Assembly (NCBI RefSeq): GCF_001953885.1
Contig: NZ_MQUS01000011.1
Location: forward strand, 212,797 to 276,796
Source of the DNA: Streptomyces sp. IMTB 2501
GTDB taxonomy: Bacteria; Actinomycetota; Actinomycetes; Streptomycetales; Streptomycetaceae
DNA: 64,000 nt
Direction: 5' to 3'
A program made the position numbers and the translations under genes. The notes below the pieces were generated by a model, which saw nothing but the letters and a program-made list of their open reading frames with translations, had not been told where the DNA came from and did no database searches. Every line of letters starts with the position of its first letter. Position 1 is the first letter of the stretch. Below, piece after piece: positions 1-8,530 of the stretch.

Positions 1-372
1 GACCGTCATCGGAGTGGCCGCGTCCGTCGCGGCGAGAGCCACGATCAGCCCCAGCGCGATCCCCAGCAGGACGGCCGGTGCGCGGTGCGTGCCGGCCGGC
101 ATCCTGGCGCGCCCGAGGTAGTGGTCGAGCACGGTCCTGGTGCGCCGGTTCGCGAGGACGCTCTGCAGGATCCCGACGAGGACGAGGAGGGCGCCCAGGA
201 CCAGTGCCGCTGGCCTGTGGGCGATCCCGCCGGCCAGCGGCAGCAGCAGCCAGCAGCCCAGGATGAGCCAGATCGTGCAGTGCCAGGTGAGGACGCTGGT
301 CAGCTCGACCCGCTCGGCCTTGCTGCGCTCCCCCCAGTGCCGCTGCTGCCACCGCCGTATCCGGCCCACCAT
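1..372 (-). CDS. Membrane protein N-terminus, probable sensor histidine kinase (cut by window edge)
   Basis: Only the first 124 codons are present; the gene runs off the left edge. The start ATG at 372 follows a GGGGGAA ribosome site five bases upstream. The visible part begins with a basic stretch (VGRIRRWQQRHWGERSKAE) followed by three hydrophobic segments at about residues 25-50, 56-75 and 95-115, so it is an integral membrane protein. It lies 33 bases downstream of the ABC permease gene on the same strand, so the three genes probably form one operon. In Streptomyces this position next to a DrrA-type ABC pair is often filled by a NarL-type sensor kinase and its regulator. That identity is inferred from context; no kinase motif is visible. 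Confidence 0.55.
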   Translation of the reverse strand, partial: MVGRIRRWQQRHWGERSKAERVELTSVLTWHCTIWLILGCWLLLPLAGGIAHRPAALVLGALLVLVGILQSVLANRRTRTVLDHYLGRARMPAGTHRAPAVLLGIALGLIVALAATDAATPMTV

Positions 373-405
373 GTGTTCCCCCGTGCCTCACGTACCTCAA
401 GTGCC

Positions 406-1239
406 TCAGCGCCGCGGCTCCCAGCGGAACCACCGTCGTACAGCAAACACGGCCAGGATCGTCCAGGCCAACGCTGTCGTCAGGGCGCCCAGTGCCTCGT
501 ACCCGCTCAAGTGGCCGGTCCAGCCGCCGCGGACGAGCCGGATCGCCGGGGACAGCGGGAGCAGTTCGCAGACGCCGGCCAGCTTGTCCGGCATGACCTC
601 CGTGGGGAACGTGATCCCGGAGCCGAGCATCGACAGGAACATCAGCGGCAGCGCGGTCACCTGGGCGCTCTCCACGGTCCGGGTGAAGGACGCGGTGAGC
701 GCGGCGAGCGCGGCACTGACCAGGTAACCGGCCACCAGCCCGGGCAGGATCAGATACGGCGCCCTGGGCGTACCGAGGTGCAGCAGGGCCGCGCATCCGA
801 CGCACAGCACCAGCGCCTGGGCCAGGCCGATGACGAGCGCGGGCAGCGCGGTGCCGGTGAGGATCTCCGCGTCGGACAGCTCACCGGTGCGCAGCCGTTT
901 GAGGACGAGTTCCTCGCGGCGGGCGACGAAGGCGTTGACCAGCGAGGTGTACACGGCGAAGAGGAAGGAGAACCCGATCGCGGCCGTCAGCAGGGTGGTG
1001 CCGAGCGTCAGCCCCTGCTTCTTCAGATCCAGCTGGTCCATGGCCGGCCGCACGCTGAACGGCAGCAGGAGCGGCACGGCCAGCGCGGTGAAGACGACCC
1101 CGCGGTTGCGGCCGAGCAGGGTGAGTTCGGCCCGCCCCAGCGCCCACAGCCGCCGGCCCGCCGACGTCCCCCCGCCGCGCTCGGCCCCCCGAACCCCGCT
1201 CACCGCACGGCTCTTGGTCCCCACTCCGGCCCCGCTCAT
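406..1239 (-). CDS. ABC-2 type transporter permease
   Basis: 277-residue integral membrane subunit of an ABC exporter. After about 40 residues of basic cytoplasmic N-terminus it shows about six hydrophobic segments: one near ELTLLGRNRGVVFTALAVPL, an SFLFAVYTSLVNAF segment, then LVIGLAQALVLCVGCAALL, YLILPGLVAGYLVSAALAAL, a MFLSMLGSGITFP stretch typical of the ABC-2 family, and a C-terminal helix ending in an arginine-rich tail. The ATG at 1239 overlaps the stop of the ATPase gene by four bases (ATGA), so the two are translationally coupled and form one pump with it. The substrate cannot be told from sequence; drug, lipid or peptide export is usual for the family. Confidence 0.85.
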   Translation of the reverse strand: MSGAGVGTKSRAVSGVRGAERGGGTSAGRRLWALGRAELTLLGRNRGVVFTALAVPLLLPFSVRPAMDQLDLKKQGLTLGTTLLTAAIGFSFLFAVYTSLVNAFVARREELVLKRLRTGELSDAEILTGTALPALVIGLAQALVLCVGCAALLHLGTPRAPYLILPGLVAGYLVSAALAALTASFTRTVESAQVTALPLMFLSMLGSGITFPTEVMPDKLAGVCELLPLSPAIRLVRGGWTGHLSGYEALGALTTALAWTILAVFAVRRWFRWEPRR

Positions 1240-2192
1240 GCCGCCACCCCTTGTGCCTGTGCCTGTGCCTGTTCGCGTGCGATTCCCAGGAACGCCTCCT
1301 CCAGGGAGGCGGAGCGCACGTCCAGGCCGCGCAGTTCGACTCCGGTCCGCTCGGCCCAGGTCAGTACGCCGGTCGCGGTCCGCTGCAGCTGGTTCGTCCG
1401 CAGCCGTACGACCCTGCCGTCGCTCTCGTGGCCGCAGACACCGAGGTCGGCCAGCGGCGGAAGGTCGCCGAGGAAGTAGCCGTCGGGCAGTTCGAAGGAC
1501 ATCCGGGACGGCCGGCCCGCGGTGACCTCGGCCGGAGTTCCGGAGACGGCGATACGGCCCTCGTGCAGGATGGCGAGCCGGTCGGCGAGACCCTCGGCCT
1601 CCTCCAGGTAGTGCGTGGTGAGCAGCACGGTCGTGCCCGCGTCGCGCAGGGCACGCACCAACTCCCAGGTGTCCCGGCGGCCTTCCGCGTCGAGCCCGGT
1701 CGTCGGCTCGTCGAGGAAGAGCACCTCGGGGTCGCCGAGCAGGGCGAGCGCCAGATCGAGCCGGCGCCGCTCGCCGCCGGACAGCTGCTTGACCCGCACC
1801 TCGTGCCGGCCCGCGAGCCCGACCAGCTCCAGTACGTCCGCCTCGGGCCGGACCCCGCTGGTGCATCCGGCCCACATCCGGGCGGTCTCGGCGACGGTCA
1901 GCTCGGCCGGGAAGCCGCCCTCCTGCAGCATCACTCCGGTGCGGGGCCGTACGGCGGCCCGTTCGCGGTAGGGGTCGTGGCCGAGGATCCGGATCCGGCC
2001 CTCGGCCGGTGCGGCGAGGCCCTCGAGCAGTTCGACCGTCGACGTCTTGCCCGCTCCGTTCGTGCCGAGCAGGGCGAAGATCTCCCCGCGCGCCACGGAG
2101 AAGCTGATTCCGCGTACGGCCTCGAACCCGCCCCCGTAGACACGCCTGAGATCGGTGACCTCAATCACGTCTTCGTGTTCGTCGTAGTGCAT
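1236..2192 (-). CDS. ABC transporter ATP-binding protein (DrrA-like)
   Basis: 318-residue ATPase that powers the neighbouring permease. Walker A GTNGAGKT is at residues 43-50, the signature LSGGERRRLDLALAL is mid-protein, Walker B is VLFLDEPTTGLD and the H-loop is TTHYLEEAE. A C-terminal regulatory extension of about 90 residues (SLEEAFLGIAREQ) is typical of the DrrA/antibiotic-export branch. The protein ends in a short (QA)n run encoded by a CTGTGC repeat. The ATG at 2192 is the only start that keeps the full nucleotide-binding domain; it precedes the permease by a 4-base overlap. The gene lies just downstream of the tRNA-Gly terminator, so it must have its own promoter in about 90 bases. 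Confidence 0.9.
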   Translation of the reverse strand: MHYDEHEDVIEVTDLRRVYGGGFEAVRGISFSVARGEIFALLGTNGAGKTSTVELLEGLAAPAEGRIRILGHDPYRERAAVRPRTGVMLQEGGFPAELTVAETARMWAGCTSGVRPEADVLELVGLAGRHEVRVKQLSGGERRRLDLALALLGDPEVLFLDEPTTGLDAEGRRDTWELVRALRDAGTTVLLTTHYLEEAEGLADRLAILHEGRIAVSGTPAEVTAGRPSRMSFELPDGYFLGDLPPLADLGVCGHESDGRVVRLRTNQLQRTATGVLTWAERTGVELRGLDVRSASLEEAFLGIAREQAQAQAQGVAA

Positions 2193-2281
2193 GAACCCAG
2201 CGTCCCGGCGGCCGGAGCGGGTCGACAGTGCGCGATGTCATCGCTCGGCATGACAAATGTCAGAGAAGGGCGGGGAACACG

Positions 2282-2313
2282 AAAAGACCCCGGTCCAGTG
2301 GACCGGGGTCTCT
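2282..2313 (-). terminator. Rho-independent terminator after the tRNA-Gly genes
   Basis: A 12-bp G+C-rich stem (GACCCCGGTCCA / TGGACCGGGGTC) is followed on the minus strand by TTTTC. It sits five bases past the 3' end of tRNA-Gly(GCC), so it ends the tRNA transcript. Confidence 0.85.
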
Positions 2314-2317
2314 TTCA

Positions 2318-2393
2318 TGGAGCGGACGACGAGGCTCGAACTCGCGACCTCAACCTTGGCAAGGTTGCGCTCTACCAACTGAGCTACGTCCGC
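2318..2393 (-). tRNA. tRNA-Gly (anticodon GCC)
   Basis: Cloverleaf on the minus strand. The acceptor stem GCGGACG pairs with CGTCCGC, the D-loop AGTTGGTA contains the canonical GG, the anticodon loop is TTGCCAA and the T-arm contains GAGTTCGAGCC. The CCA end is encoded in the gene (TCCA at 2318-2321). It decodes GGC/GGU and contrasts with the aberrant tRNA-Gly next to it. Confidence 0.95.
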
Positions 2394-2472
2394 ACTGCCC
2401 CCGACCGGCTCCCACCGATCGGTGCGAGCACCAGCCTACCTGATCCACAACAGTGGTTCTGACCGGTGCCAG

Positions 2473-2544
2473 AGCGGGTGACAGGAATCGCACACTGCGC
2501 CTTCCCCCTGGAAGGGGGATGTTCTGCTACTGAACTACACCCGC
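2473..2544 (-). tRNA. tRNA-Gly (anticodon UCC), structurally atypical
   Basis: The acceptor stem GCGGGTG/CACCCGC, D-stem GTTC/GAAC and anticodon stem-loop TCCCC-CTTCCAG-GGGGA identify a glycine tRNA with anticodon UCC. Two normally universal elements are altered. The D-loop is AGTAGCA and lacks the G18-G19 pair, and the T-loop begins G-T-G-C where GTTC is expected (TGCGATT loop). The T-stem (CAGTG/CCTGT) also pairs poorly. CCA is not encoded (TCTGG follows). These are the changes I recall for the staphylococcal Gly-tRNAs used to build peptidoglycan cross-bridges. It lies 79 bases upstream of tRNA-Gly(GCC) and may be co-transcribed. It could alternatively be a decayed tRNA. Confidence 0.75.
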
Positions 2545-2723
2545 ATGGTCCTCAGGGCTTTGGCCCTTTCGGCCTCGCCCCTCGGCGTGTCCCAGACACT
2601 AGCTGATCAGCAGGGGGGTAGCGCAAGTCGGCTCCCGCGAGACCCCGCAGTCACCCGCCGGCGGCCAAGTGCACGGCCCTCAGGGCCCGCTGACGGACCC
2701 TGAGGACTGCCCCTTCGCGGGCT

Positions 2724-3041
2724 TCACTGCGCGGCGCCGAAGGCCTCGTAGACCTTCTTGGGGATGCGGCCGCGGGCCGGGACGTCCATCTTGTTGGCCT
2801 GGGCCCAGGCGCGGACGGCCGCCGGGTCGGGGGCGACCTCGGTCTGCTTGTACGCCTTGCCGGACCGCGACCGCTTGCGGCCGGCCTCGACGTAGGGCGC
2901 GAGCGCCTTGCGCAGTTTCTTGGCGTTGGTTTCGTTCAGGTCGATCTCGTACGACTTGCCGTCGAGTCCGAAGGCGATCGTTTCCGCCGCTTCCGAGCCG
3001 TCGATGTCGTCAAAGAGAGTGACCACGACCTTTTGCGCCAC
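2724..3041 (-). CDS. lsrL: Lsr2-family nucleoid-associated protein (second paralogue, LsrL type)
   Basis: 105-residue H-NS-like DNA-bridging protein. The N-terminal dimerisation domain starts MAQKVVVTLFDDIDGSEA and contains the ETIAFGLDGKSYEIDL strand pair. After a basic linker comes the C-terminal DNA-binding domain (PAAVRAWAQANKMDVPARGR) with the R-G-R AT-hook-like loop that inserts into the AT-rich minor groove. I recall Streptomyces having a main lsr2 and this smaller paralogue beside purS. It likely binds A+T-rich, often foreign, DNA and its own relatively AT-rich upstream region (3042-3350). The upstream pur genes are divergent. The family call is secure; the specific targets are unknown. 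Confidence 0.92.
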   Translation of the reverse strand: MAQKVVVTLFDDIDGSEAAETIAFGLDGKSYEIDLNETNAKKLRKALAPYVEAGRKRSRSGKAYKQTEVAPDPAAVRAWAQANKMDVPARGRIPKKVYEAFGAAQ

Positions 3042-3350
3042 GAATATCGGTCCCTTCGTGCGGCACGTCGATACAGCTCACGGCGATGACGTGCCGAGTA
3101 TCGGCTATTGCCAATTCATTTGTACAGTGCCCGGCAATGCAAAGTGAAGCCCGACTAAATCCGCCCGCGTGTCCGAACACAATAGGTGGACCGGGCGGAC
3201 CGTCGAACTTTCCCAGAACTTTTCATGGCCGCACGGCTTCGACACCGGATCGTGACGCGCCTCACGTACTTTCCTCCAACTCTACCCGCGTAGAAATTTT
3301 GTGCGGGTAGTCTGAAGGAACCTGCTCAGCACCACACACCGGGAGTGCCA
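3042..3350. promoter_or_regulatory. Divergent promoter region, lsrL / purS
   Basis: 309 bases without a gene between two divergent starts. It is clearly richer in A+T than its surroundings (runs such as AATTCATTTGTACAG and GTAGAAATTTTGTG), which suits Lsr2-type autoregulation. A possible -10 for purS is TAGTCT at about 3309-3314. No conserved PurR-like box or riboswitch fold is evident to the eye. Confidence 0.5.
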
Positions 3351-3623
3351 GTGGCACGCGTCGTAGTCGACGTCATGCTCAAGCCGGAGATCCTCGACCC
3401 CCAGGGCCAGGCGGTCCAGCGTGCGCTGCCGCGCCTGGGTTTCGAAGGGATCTCCGACGTACGTCAGGGAAAGCGTTTCGAACTTCAGGTTGACGGGCCG
3501 GTCGACTCGGCCACGCTCGCCCGGATCCACGATCTTGCGGAATCCTTCCTCGCCAACACCGTGATCGAGGACTTCACCGTCAGGGTGGAAGAGGCGGCGG
3601 AAGTCGCGGAGGCGGCCAAGTGA
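3351..3623 (+). CDS. purS: Phosphoribosylformylglycinamidine synthase, PurS subunit
   Basis: 90-residue small subunit that bridges PurQ and PurL and helps channel ammonia in the fourth step of IMP synthesis. It begins ARVVVDVMLKPEILDPQGQA and has the family's VRQGKRFEL core and IEDFTV C-terminus. I take the GTG at 3351 as start because GGGAG at 3341-3345 is correctly spaced for it; an in-frame GTG at 3345 would overlap that ribosome site. The stop overlaps the purQ start (GTGA), so purS-purQ-purL form a tightly coupled operon. The presence of purS matches the short form of PurL encoded here. Confidence 0.95.
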   Translation: MARVVVDVMLKPEILDPQGQAVQRALPRLGFEGISDVRQGKRFELQVDGPVDSATLARIHDLAESFLANTVIEDFTVRVEEAAEVAEAAK

Positions 3624-4324
3624 CCGCTCGTATTGGCGTCGTCACTTTCCCGGGCAGCCTCGACGACCGGGACACCCGGCGCGCGATCCGTCTCGCCGGT
3701 GCCGAACCGGTCGCCCTGTGGCACAAGGACAAGGACCTCCACCAGGTCGACGCGGTCGTCCTCCCCGGCGGTTTCTCCTACGGTGACTATCTGCGCGCCG
3801 GTGCCATCTCCCGGTTCTCGCCGGTGATGGAGACGGTCATCGAGCAGGCGAAGGCCGGCCTTCCGGTCCTCGGTATCTGCAACGGCTTCCAGGTCCTCAC
3901 CGAGGCCCATCTCCTCCCGGGCGCGATGCTCGGCAACGACCACCTTCACTTCATCTGCCGCGACCAGAAGCTGCGGGTGGAGAACGCGGAGACCGCCTGG
4001 ACCGGTGACTACCGCGCCGGCCAGGAGATCCACATTCCGCTGAAGAACATGGACGGCCGGTACGTCGCCGACGAGTACACGCTCGACAAGCTGGAGGCGG
4101 AGGGCCGCGTCGTCTTCCGCTACGTGGCCCGCGACGGAGTCGCCGGTGAACGCGGCAACCCGAACGGCTCGCTGCGTGACATCGCAGGCATCACCAACGA
4201 GGCCGGCAATGTCGTGGGCCTCATGCCGCACCCGGAGCACGCCGTAGAGCCGCTGATCGGTACGGGCCGTACCGACGGCCTCCCCTTCTTCACCTCGATC
4301 CTCAAGAAGCTGGTCAACGCATGA
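3620..4324 (+). CDS. purQ: Phosphoribosylformylglycinamidine synthase, glutaminase subunit
   Basis: 234-residue class I glutamine amidotransferase supplying ammonia to PurL. The nucleophile is Cys87 in LGICNGFQ, and the catalytic His204 and Glu206 lie in MPHPEHAVEP. The oxyanion region is LPGGFSYGDYLRAG. Start GTG at 3620 overlaps the purS stop by four bases and the stop overlaps the purL ATG by four, so the three subunits are made in register for the PurSQL complex. Confidence 0.97.
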   Translation: MTARIGVVTFPGSLDDRDTRRAIRLAGAEPVALWHKDKDLHQVDAVVLPGGFSYGDYLRAGAISRFSPVMETVIEQAKAGLPVLGICNGFQVLTEAHLLPGAMLGNDHLHFICRDQKLRVENAETAWTGDYRAGQEIHIPLKNMDGRYVADEYTLDKLEAEGRVVFRYVARDGVAGERGNPNGSLRDIAGITNEAGNVVGLMPHPEHAVEPLIGTGRTDGLPFFTSILKKLVNA

Positions 4325-6579
4325 GCCGGACGCCTCTGGACACGGTCGAGCACGCGGCCGCGACCCCCGACGTCGAGCTGCCCTGGGCCGAACTCGGTCT
4401 GAAGAAGGACGAGTACGAACGGGTGGTGGAGATCCTCGGCCGCCGCCCGACCGGCGCCGAGCTCGCCATGTACTCGGTCATGTGGTCCGAGCACTGCTCG
4501 TACAAGTCCTCCAAGGTCCATCTGCGCCAGTTCGGCGAGAAGGCGCCCCAGTCGGACGCCCTGCTCGTCGGCATCGGCGAGAACGCGGGCGTGGTGGACG
4601 TCGGCCAGGGCTACGCGGTCACCTTCAAGGTCGAGTCGCACAACCACCCGTCGTACGTCGAGCCCTACCAGGGCGCGGCCACGGGTGTCGGCGGCATCGT
4701 CCGCGACATCATCGCGATGGGCGCGCGCCCGGTCGCGGTGGTCGACCCGCTGCGGTTCGGCGCCGCCGACCACCCCGACACCAAGCGCGTCCTGCCCGGC
4801 GTCGTCGCCGGCATCGGCGGCTACGGCAACTGCCTGGGCCTGCCCAACATCGGCGGCGAGGTCGTCTTCGACTCCTGCTACCAGGGAAACCCGCTGGTCA
4901 ACGCCGGTGCCATCGGTGTGATGCGGCACGAGGACATCCACCTCGCCAAGGCCTCCGGCACGGGCAACAAGGTCATCCTGTACGGCGCCCGGACCGGCGG
5001 CGACGGCATTGGCGGCGCCTCGATCCTCGCCTCGGAGACCTTCGACGACGCGAAGCCCTCCAAGCGCCCGGCCGTCCAGGTCGGCGACCCCTTCCAGGAG
5101 AAGCTCCTCATCGAGTGCACCCTGGAGGCCTTCCGCGAGAAGCTGGTCGTCGGCATCCAGGACCTCGGCGCGGCCGGCCTGTCCTGCGCCACGTCCGAGC
5201 TGGCTTCGAACGGCTCCGGTGGTATGCGCGTCACCCTGGACGACGTACCCCTGCGCGACTCGACTCTGTCTCCCGAGGAGATCCTCATGAGCGAGTCGCA
5301 GGAACGCATGTGCGCGGTGGTCGAGCCGGAGAAGGTCGACCGCTTCCTGGAGATCTGTGCCAAGTGGGACGTCATCGCGACGGTCATCGGCGAGGTCACC
5401 GACGGCGACCGCCTGGAGATCTACTGGCACGGCGGCAAGATCGTCGATGTCGACCCGCGCACGGTGGCCCACGAGGGCCCGGTCTACGAGCGCCCCTACG
5501 CCCGCCCGGACTGGCAGGACACCCTCCAGGCCGACGACGCGAACAAGCTGGAGCGCCCGGCCACCTCGGAGGATCTGCGCGACCAGGTCCTGAAGCTGGT
5601 GGCCTCCCCCAACCAGGCCTCCAAGAAGTGGATCACCCAGCAGTACGACCACTTCGTGCAGGGCAACACGGTGCTGGCCCAGCCCGAGGACTCGGGCATG
5701 ATCCGCATCGATGAGTCGAGTGGCCTCGGCGTCGCCATCGCCACGGACGGCAACGGCCGGTACGCCAAGCTGGACCCGTACGCGGGCGCCCAGCTGGCGC
5801 TGGCGGAGGCCTACCGGAACGTGGCGACGACGGGTGCCAAGCCGCTCGCCGTGTCGGACTGCCTGAACTTCGGCTCGCCCGAAGACCCGGCGGTGATGTG
5901 GCAGTTCGCGGAGGCGGTACGCGGTCTGGCGGACGCCTGCCGGCAGCTGGGCACGCCGGTCACGGGCGGCAACGTCTCGCTCTACAACCAGACGGGCGAG
6001 GCGGCCATCCACCCGACGCCGGTCGTGGCCGTCCTCGGCGTCATCGACGACGTGGCCCGCCGCACCCCGGTCGCCTTCCAGGAGGAGGGCCAGCTGATCT
6101 ACCTCCTCGGCGACACCCGCGAGGAGTTCGGCGGCTCGGCCTGGTCCCAGGTGGTCCACGACCACCTCGGTGGTCTGCCTCCGCAGGTCGACCTGGAGCG
6201 CGAGCGGCTGCTGGCCGAGATCCTGATCTCCGCCTCCCGCGACGGCATGATCGACTCCGCGCACGACCTGTCCGACGGCGGCCTGGTGCAGGCGGTCGTG
6301 GAGTCCGCGCTGCTCGGCGGCAAGGGCGCCCGGCTGGTCGTACCGGACGGGCTGGACGCGTTCACCTTCCTGTTCTCCGAGTCGGCCGGGCGCGCGATCG
6401 TCGCCGTGCCGCGCTCGGAGGAGGTCCGCTTCAACGACATGTGCGGTGCGCGGGGCCTGCCGGTCACCCGCATCGGTGTCGTCGACGGTGACGCGGTGGA
6501 GATCCAGGGCGAGTTCGCGCTCACGCTGGAGGAGCTGCGGAAGGCGCACGAGGAGACCATTCCGGCGCTGCTGGCGTAG
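4321..6579 (+). CDS. purL: Phosphoribosylformylglycinamidine synthase, catalytic subunit (short PurL)
   Basis: 752-residue ATP-dependent synthetase converting FGAR to FGAM. It is the small PurL type that lacks the fused PurS-like and glutaminase domains and works with the two preceding subunits. Recognisable family sequences are WSEHCSYKSSK near residue 60, VESHNHPSYVEPYQGAATG (substrate and magnesium site) near 105, and the second-half DLGAAGLSCATSE and ATTGAKPLAVSDCLNFG segments. ATG at 4321 overlaps the purQ stop. A strong hairpin terminator starts 15 bases after the stop, so the operon ends here. Confidence 0.97.
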   Translation: MSRTPLDTVEHAAATPDVELPWAELGLKKDEYERVVEILGRRPTGAELAMYSVMWSEHCSYKSSKVHLRQFGEKAPQSDALLVGIGENAGVVDVGQGYAVTFKVESHNHPSYVEPYQGAATGVGGIVRDIIAMGARPVAVVDPLRFGAADHPDTKRVLPGVVAGIGGYGNCLGLPNIGGEVVFDSCYQGNPLVNAGAIGVMRHEDIHLAKASGTGNKVILYGARTGGDGIGGASILASETFDDAKPSKRPAVQVGDPFQEKLLIECTLEAFREKLVVGIQDLGAAGLSCATSELASNGSGGMRVTLDDVPLRDSTLSPEEILMSESQERMCAVVEPEKVDRFLEICAKWDVIATVIGEVTDGDRLEIYWHGGKIVDVDPRTVAHEGPVYERPYARPDWQDTLQADDANKLERPATSEDLRDQVLKLVASPNQASKKWITQQYDHFVQGNTVLAQPEDSGMIRIDESSGLGVAIATDGNGRYAKLDPYAGAQLALAEAYRNVATTGAKPLAVSDCLNFGSPEDPAVMWQFAEAVRGLADACRQLGTPVTGGNVSLYNQTGEAAIHPTPVVAVLGVIDDVARRTPVAFQEEGQLIYLLGDTREEFGGSAWSQVVHDHLGGLPPQVDLERERLLAEILISASRDGMIDSAHDLSDGGLVQAVVESALLGGKGARLVVPDGLDAFTFLFSESAGRAIVAVPRSEEVRFNDMCGARGLPVTRIGVVDGDAVEIQGEFALTLEELRKAHEETIPALLA

Positions 6580-6593
6580 TCCCTACGGCATTG

Positions 6594-6628
6594 ACGGCCC
6601 CGCCTGTTCAGACAGGCGGGGCCGTTTC
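6594..6628 (+). terminator. Rho-independent terminator after purL
   Basis: A perfect 14-bp inverted repeat (ACGGCCCCGCCTGT / ACAGGCGGGGCCGT) with a TCAG loop is followed by TTTC, 15 bases past the purL stop. Confidence 0.88.
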
Positions 6629-6995
6629 ATGTGCCGGTCCGCCGGGTTCCGCAGCGACGAGCGGGCCAACGGCCATGTCTTGCCAGGATGGATGCACCCG
6701 GCCCCGCGCTCACACCCCGTCGCGGAGACGGGCGTGCTGATGGAGCGGGCCCGCGTGGCCTCGTAGCGCGGTGACCGGGGCATGGCCGGCGTCCCGGCGG
6801 GACCGGCGACCCGATGCTCGCCGTGTTCGCCGCCGCCACCCTGAGCGCGGCCCGCACCGCCCTGGTCGAGGAACATTGCCGCCGGCCGGCGCCCGGAGCC
6901 GGTCGCGGCCGACGCCGTCGAGCGGGCTCACCGCGCTGTCGGCCTGGTGGAAAACGGTCTGAAGGGCGACGCCGTGAAGGCATAGGCTCACCGCC
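6629..6995. other. Intergenic region without a recognisable gene
   Basis: 367 bases with no open frame showing Streptomyces-type third-position bias together with a ribosome site. Short frames end quickly on both strands. It may be remnant sequence; I see no promoter or repeat that I would defend. Confidence 0.4.
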
Positions 6996-7793
6996 ATGCC
7001 CCCGGCCAAGAAGCGCGCCCGCAGCTACGACCCCGCCAAGACCCGCGCCGCTGTTCTCGCCCAGCTCGGCCATGTGCGGGAGGCCGTCCGTGGCCTCGGC
7101 CCCGAGCAGCTCGCCCGGCCCACGCGGCTCGGCGAGTGGGCCGTACGGGACCTGATCGCGCACATCGGCATGGCGGTCACCGCCGTGCACCGCGCCCTGG
7201 ACCGGCCGGCCCCGCCGAAGCAGGACGTGACGGTCGTCCAGTGGCCCTTCGCCACGGCCGCGAGCGCCTCGGCCATCGACGAGTTCACCCGTGGCCTCGC
7301 CGCGGACCAGCCCGACCTCGGCGCCTATCTCGCGGACGTCGACGCGTCCCTGCGCGCCCTCCTCGCCGAGCACCCCGGCGGCCGACTCCTGGAGACCAAC
7401 GCGGGCGCGCTGCCCCTGGACGACTACCTGGTCACCCGCGCCGTCGAACTCGTCGTCCACACCGACGACCTCAACGCCGCCGTGCCCGGCCTTCAGGTGC
7501 CGTACGACCGCCAGGCCCTGGCCGCCGCCACCCGGCTGCTCGCCGACGCCCTCGCCGCGAAGGCGCCCGGCGGTTCCACCGAGGTGCGCGTGCCGCCGTA
7601 CGCCGTCGTGCAGTGCGTCGAGGGGCCCCGGCACACCCGCGGCACCCCGCCCAACGTCGTCGAGACCGACCCGCTGACCTGGATCCGCCTCGCCACAGGG
7701 CGCGTGAGCTGGAAGGACGCCGTGGAGGAGGCCAAGGTGAGCGCCAGCGGGGAGCGGGCGGACATCGGGGGGCTGCTGCCGCTGATGTCGTAG
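6996..7793 (+). CDS. Maleylpyruvate isomerase-family mycothiol-dependent protein
   Basis: 265 residues. The N-terminal half is a DinB/MDMPI four-helix bundle (LGHVREAVRGLGPEQLARPTRLGEWAVRDLIAHIG), where His56 of the DLIAHIG motif would be a metal ligand and VELVVHTDDL near residue 155 supplies a second one. The last 90 residues resemble the MDMPI/SCP2-like C-terminal domain. Members usually use mycothiol, the actinobacterial thiol, in detoxification or isomerisation; the substrate here is unknown. The ATG at 6996 is the first in frame. It is the first gene after the purSQL terminator and probably stands alone. Confidence 0.8.
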   Translation: MPPAKKRARSYDPAKTRAAVLAQLGHVREAVRGLGPEQLARPTRLGEWAVRDLIAHIGMAVTAVHRALDRPAPPKQDVTVVQWPFATAASASAIDEFTRGLAADQPDLGAYLADVDASLRALLAEHPGGRLLETNAGALPLDDYLVTRAVELVVHTDDLNAAVPGLQVPYDRQALAAATRLLADALAAKAPGGSTEVRVPPYAVVQCVEGPRHTRGTPPNVVETDPLTWIRLATGRVSWKDAVEEAKVSASGERADIGGLLPLMS

Positions 7794-7853
7794 CGAACCG
7801 GTCGCGGCGGACCGGTAGCGGAACCAGCTGTACCGCCGGGCCGTCGAACCGGC

Positions 7854-8306
7854 ATGAACCGGCACAAGCAGCGCATGTTCCTGACGGTGGCCGCCACGCT
7901 CGTCCCGCTCACGGTGGCCTGTGGCACCGGAAAGGCGGACAGTGGACCGGTGAGCGTCCCACAGCCCGTGACCGGCGTCGACTGGCGGGTCGACAGCCTC
8001 ACCGTCGCCGGTACGACCCGGCACGCGCCCACCGCCGCCCACCTCCGCATCGGCGAGGACGGCACCGCGGCCGGAAACCTCGGCTGCAACCAGTTCAGCG
8101 CCCGGGCCACGGTCCACGGCGACCACATCACCTTCGGCGCCCTGCGCACGACCAGGATGGCCTGCGGCCCGGACCGGATGGCCTTCGAGCGCGCCCTCTC
8201 CCGCGCCCTGACCACCGGCACGCTCGTCGCCAAGACCGACGACGGGAAGCTGACGCTCACCGACGGCGCCGGCGACCGTATCCAGCTCAGCCGCAGCACC
8301 GAATGA
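7854..8306 (+). CDS. META-domain lipoprotein
   Basis: 150 residues. A basic N-terminus (MNRHKQR) and hydrophobic core end in the lipobox LTVAC with Cys23, so the mature protein is probably lipid-anchored outside the cell membrane. The remainder matches the META/HslJ fold: TGVDWRVDSL opening, LGCNQFSARATV, the ITFGALRTTRMACG signature, and FERALSRALTTG. HslJ-like proteins are linked to stress or antibiotic tolerance but have no known enzyme activity. No clear ribosome site precedes the ATG, so an internal ATG at 7875 is possible; it would leave the lipobox intact. Confidence 0.75.
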   Translation: MNRHKQRMFLTVAATLVPLTVACGTGKADSGPVSVPQPVTGVDWRVDSLTVAGTTRHAPTAAHLRIGEDGTAAGNLGCNQFSARATVHGDHITFGALRTTRMACGPDRMAFERALSRALTTGTLVAKTDDGKLTLTDGAGDRIQLSRSTE

Positions 8307-8530
8307 CCACGCGTCGCGCGCTCGGACGATCACGTGCGGCACGCCCGGTGATCACCCGCCGTACGCCCGATCGATGTGCGACGCCTCACTCGGGCACCCC
8401 GTGAACCGGGCCGCGACCGCCGCACCACGGGCCCGCCCGAGAACCCAAAACACCTTGGCTGACCAGTGCAAACGAGGAAACCGACAACAAGATCGGCACG
8501 AGGTGGTCCGTTAGAGACGCGTATCCCCAA

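Noticed and set aside
2228..2443. Short frame with RRGSNSRPQPWQGCALPTEL-like product
   Set aside because: Translation of the antisense of tRNA-Gly(GCC).
4120..6549. 809-codon minus-strand frame opposite purL
   Set aside because: Shadow frame; purL is unambiguous on the plus strand.
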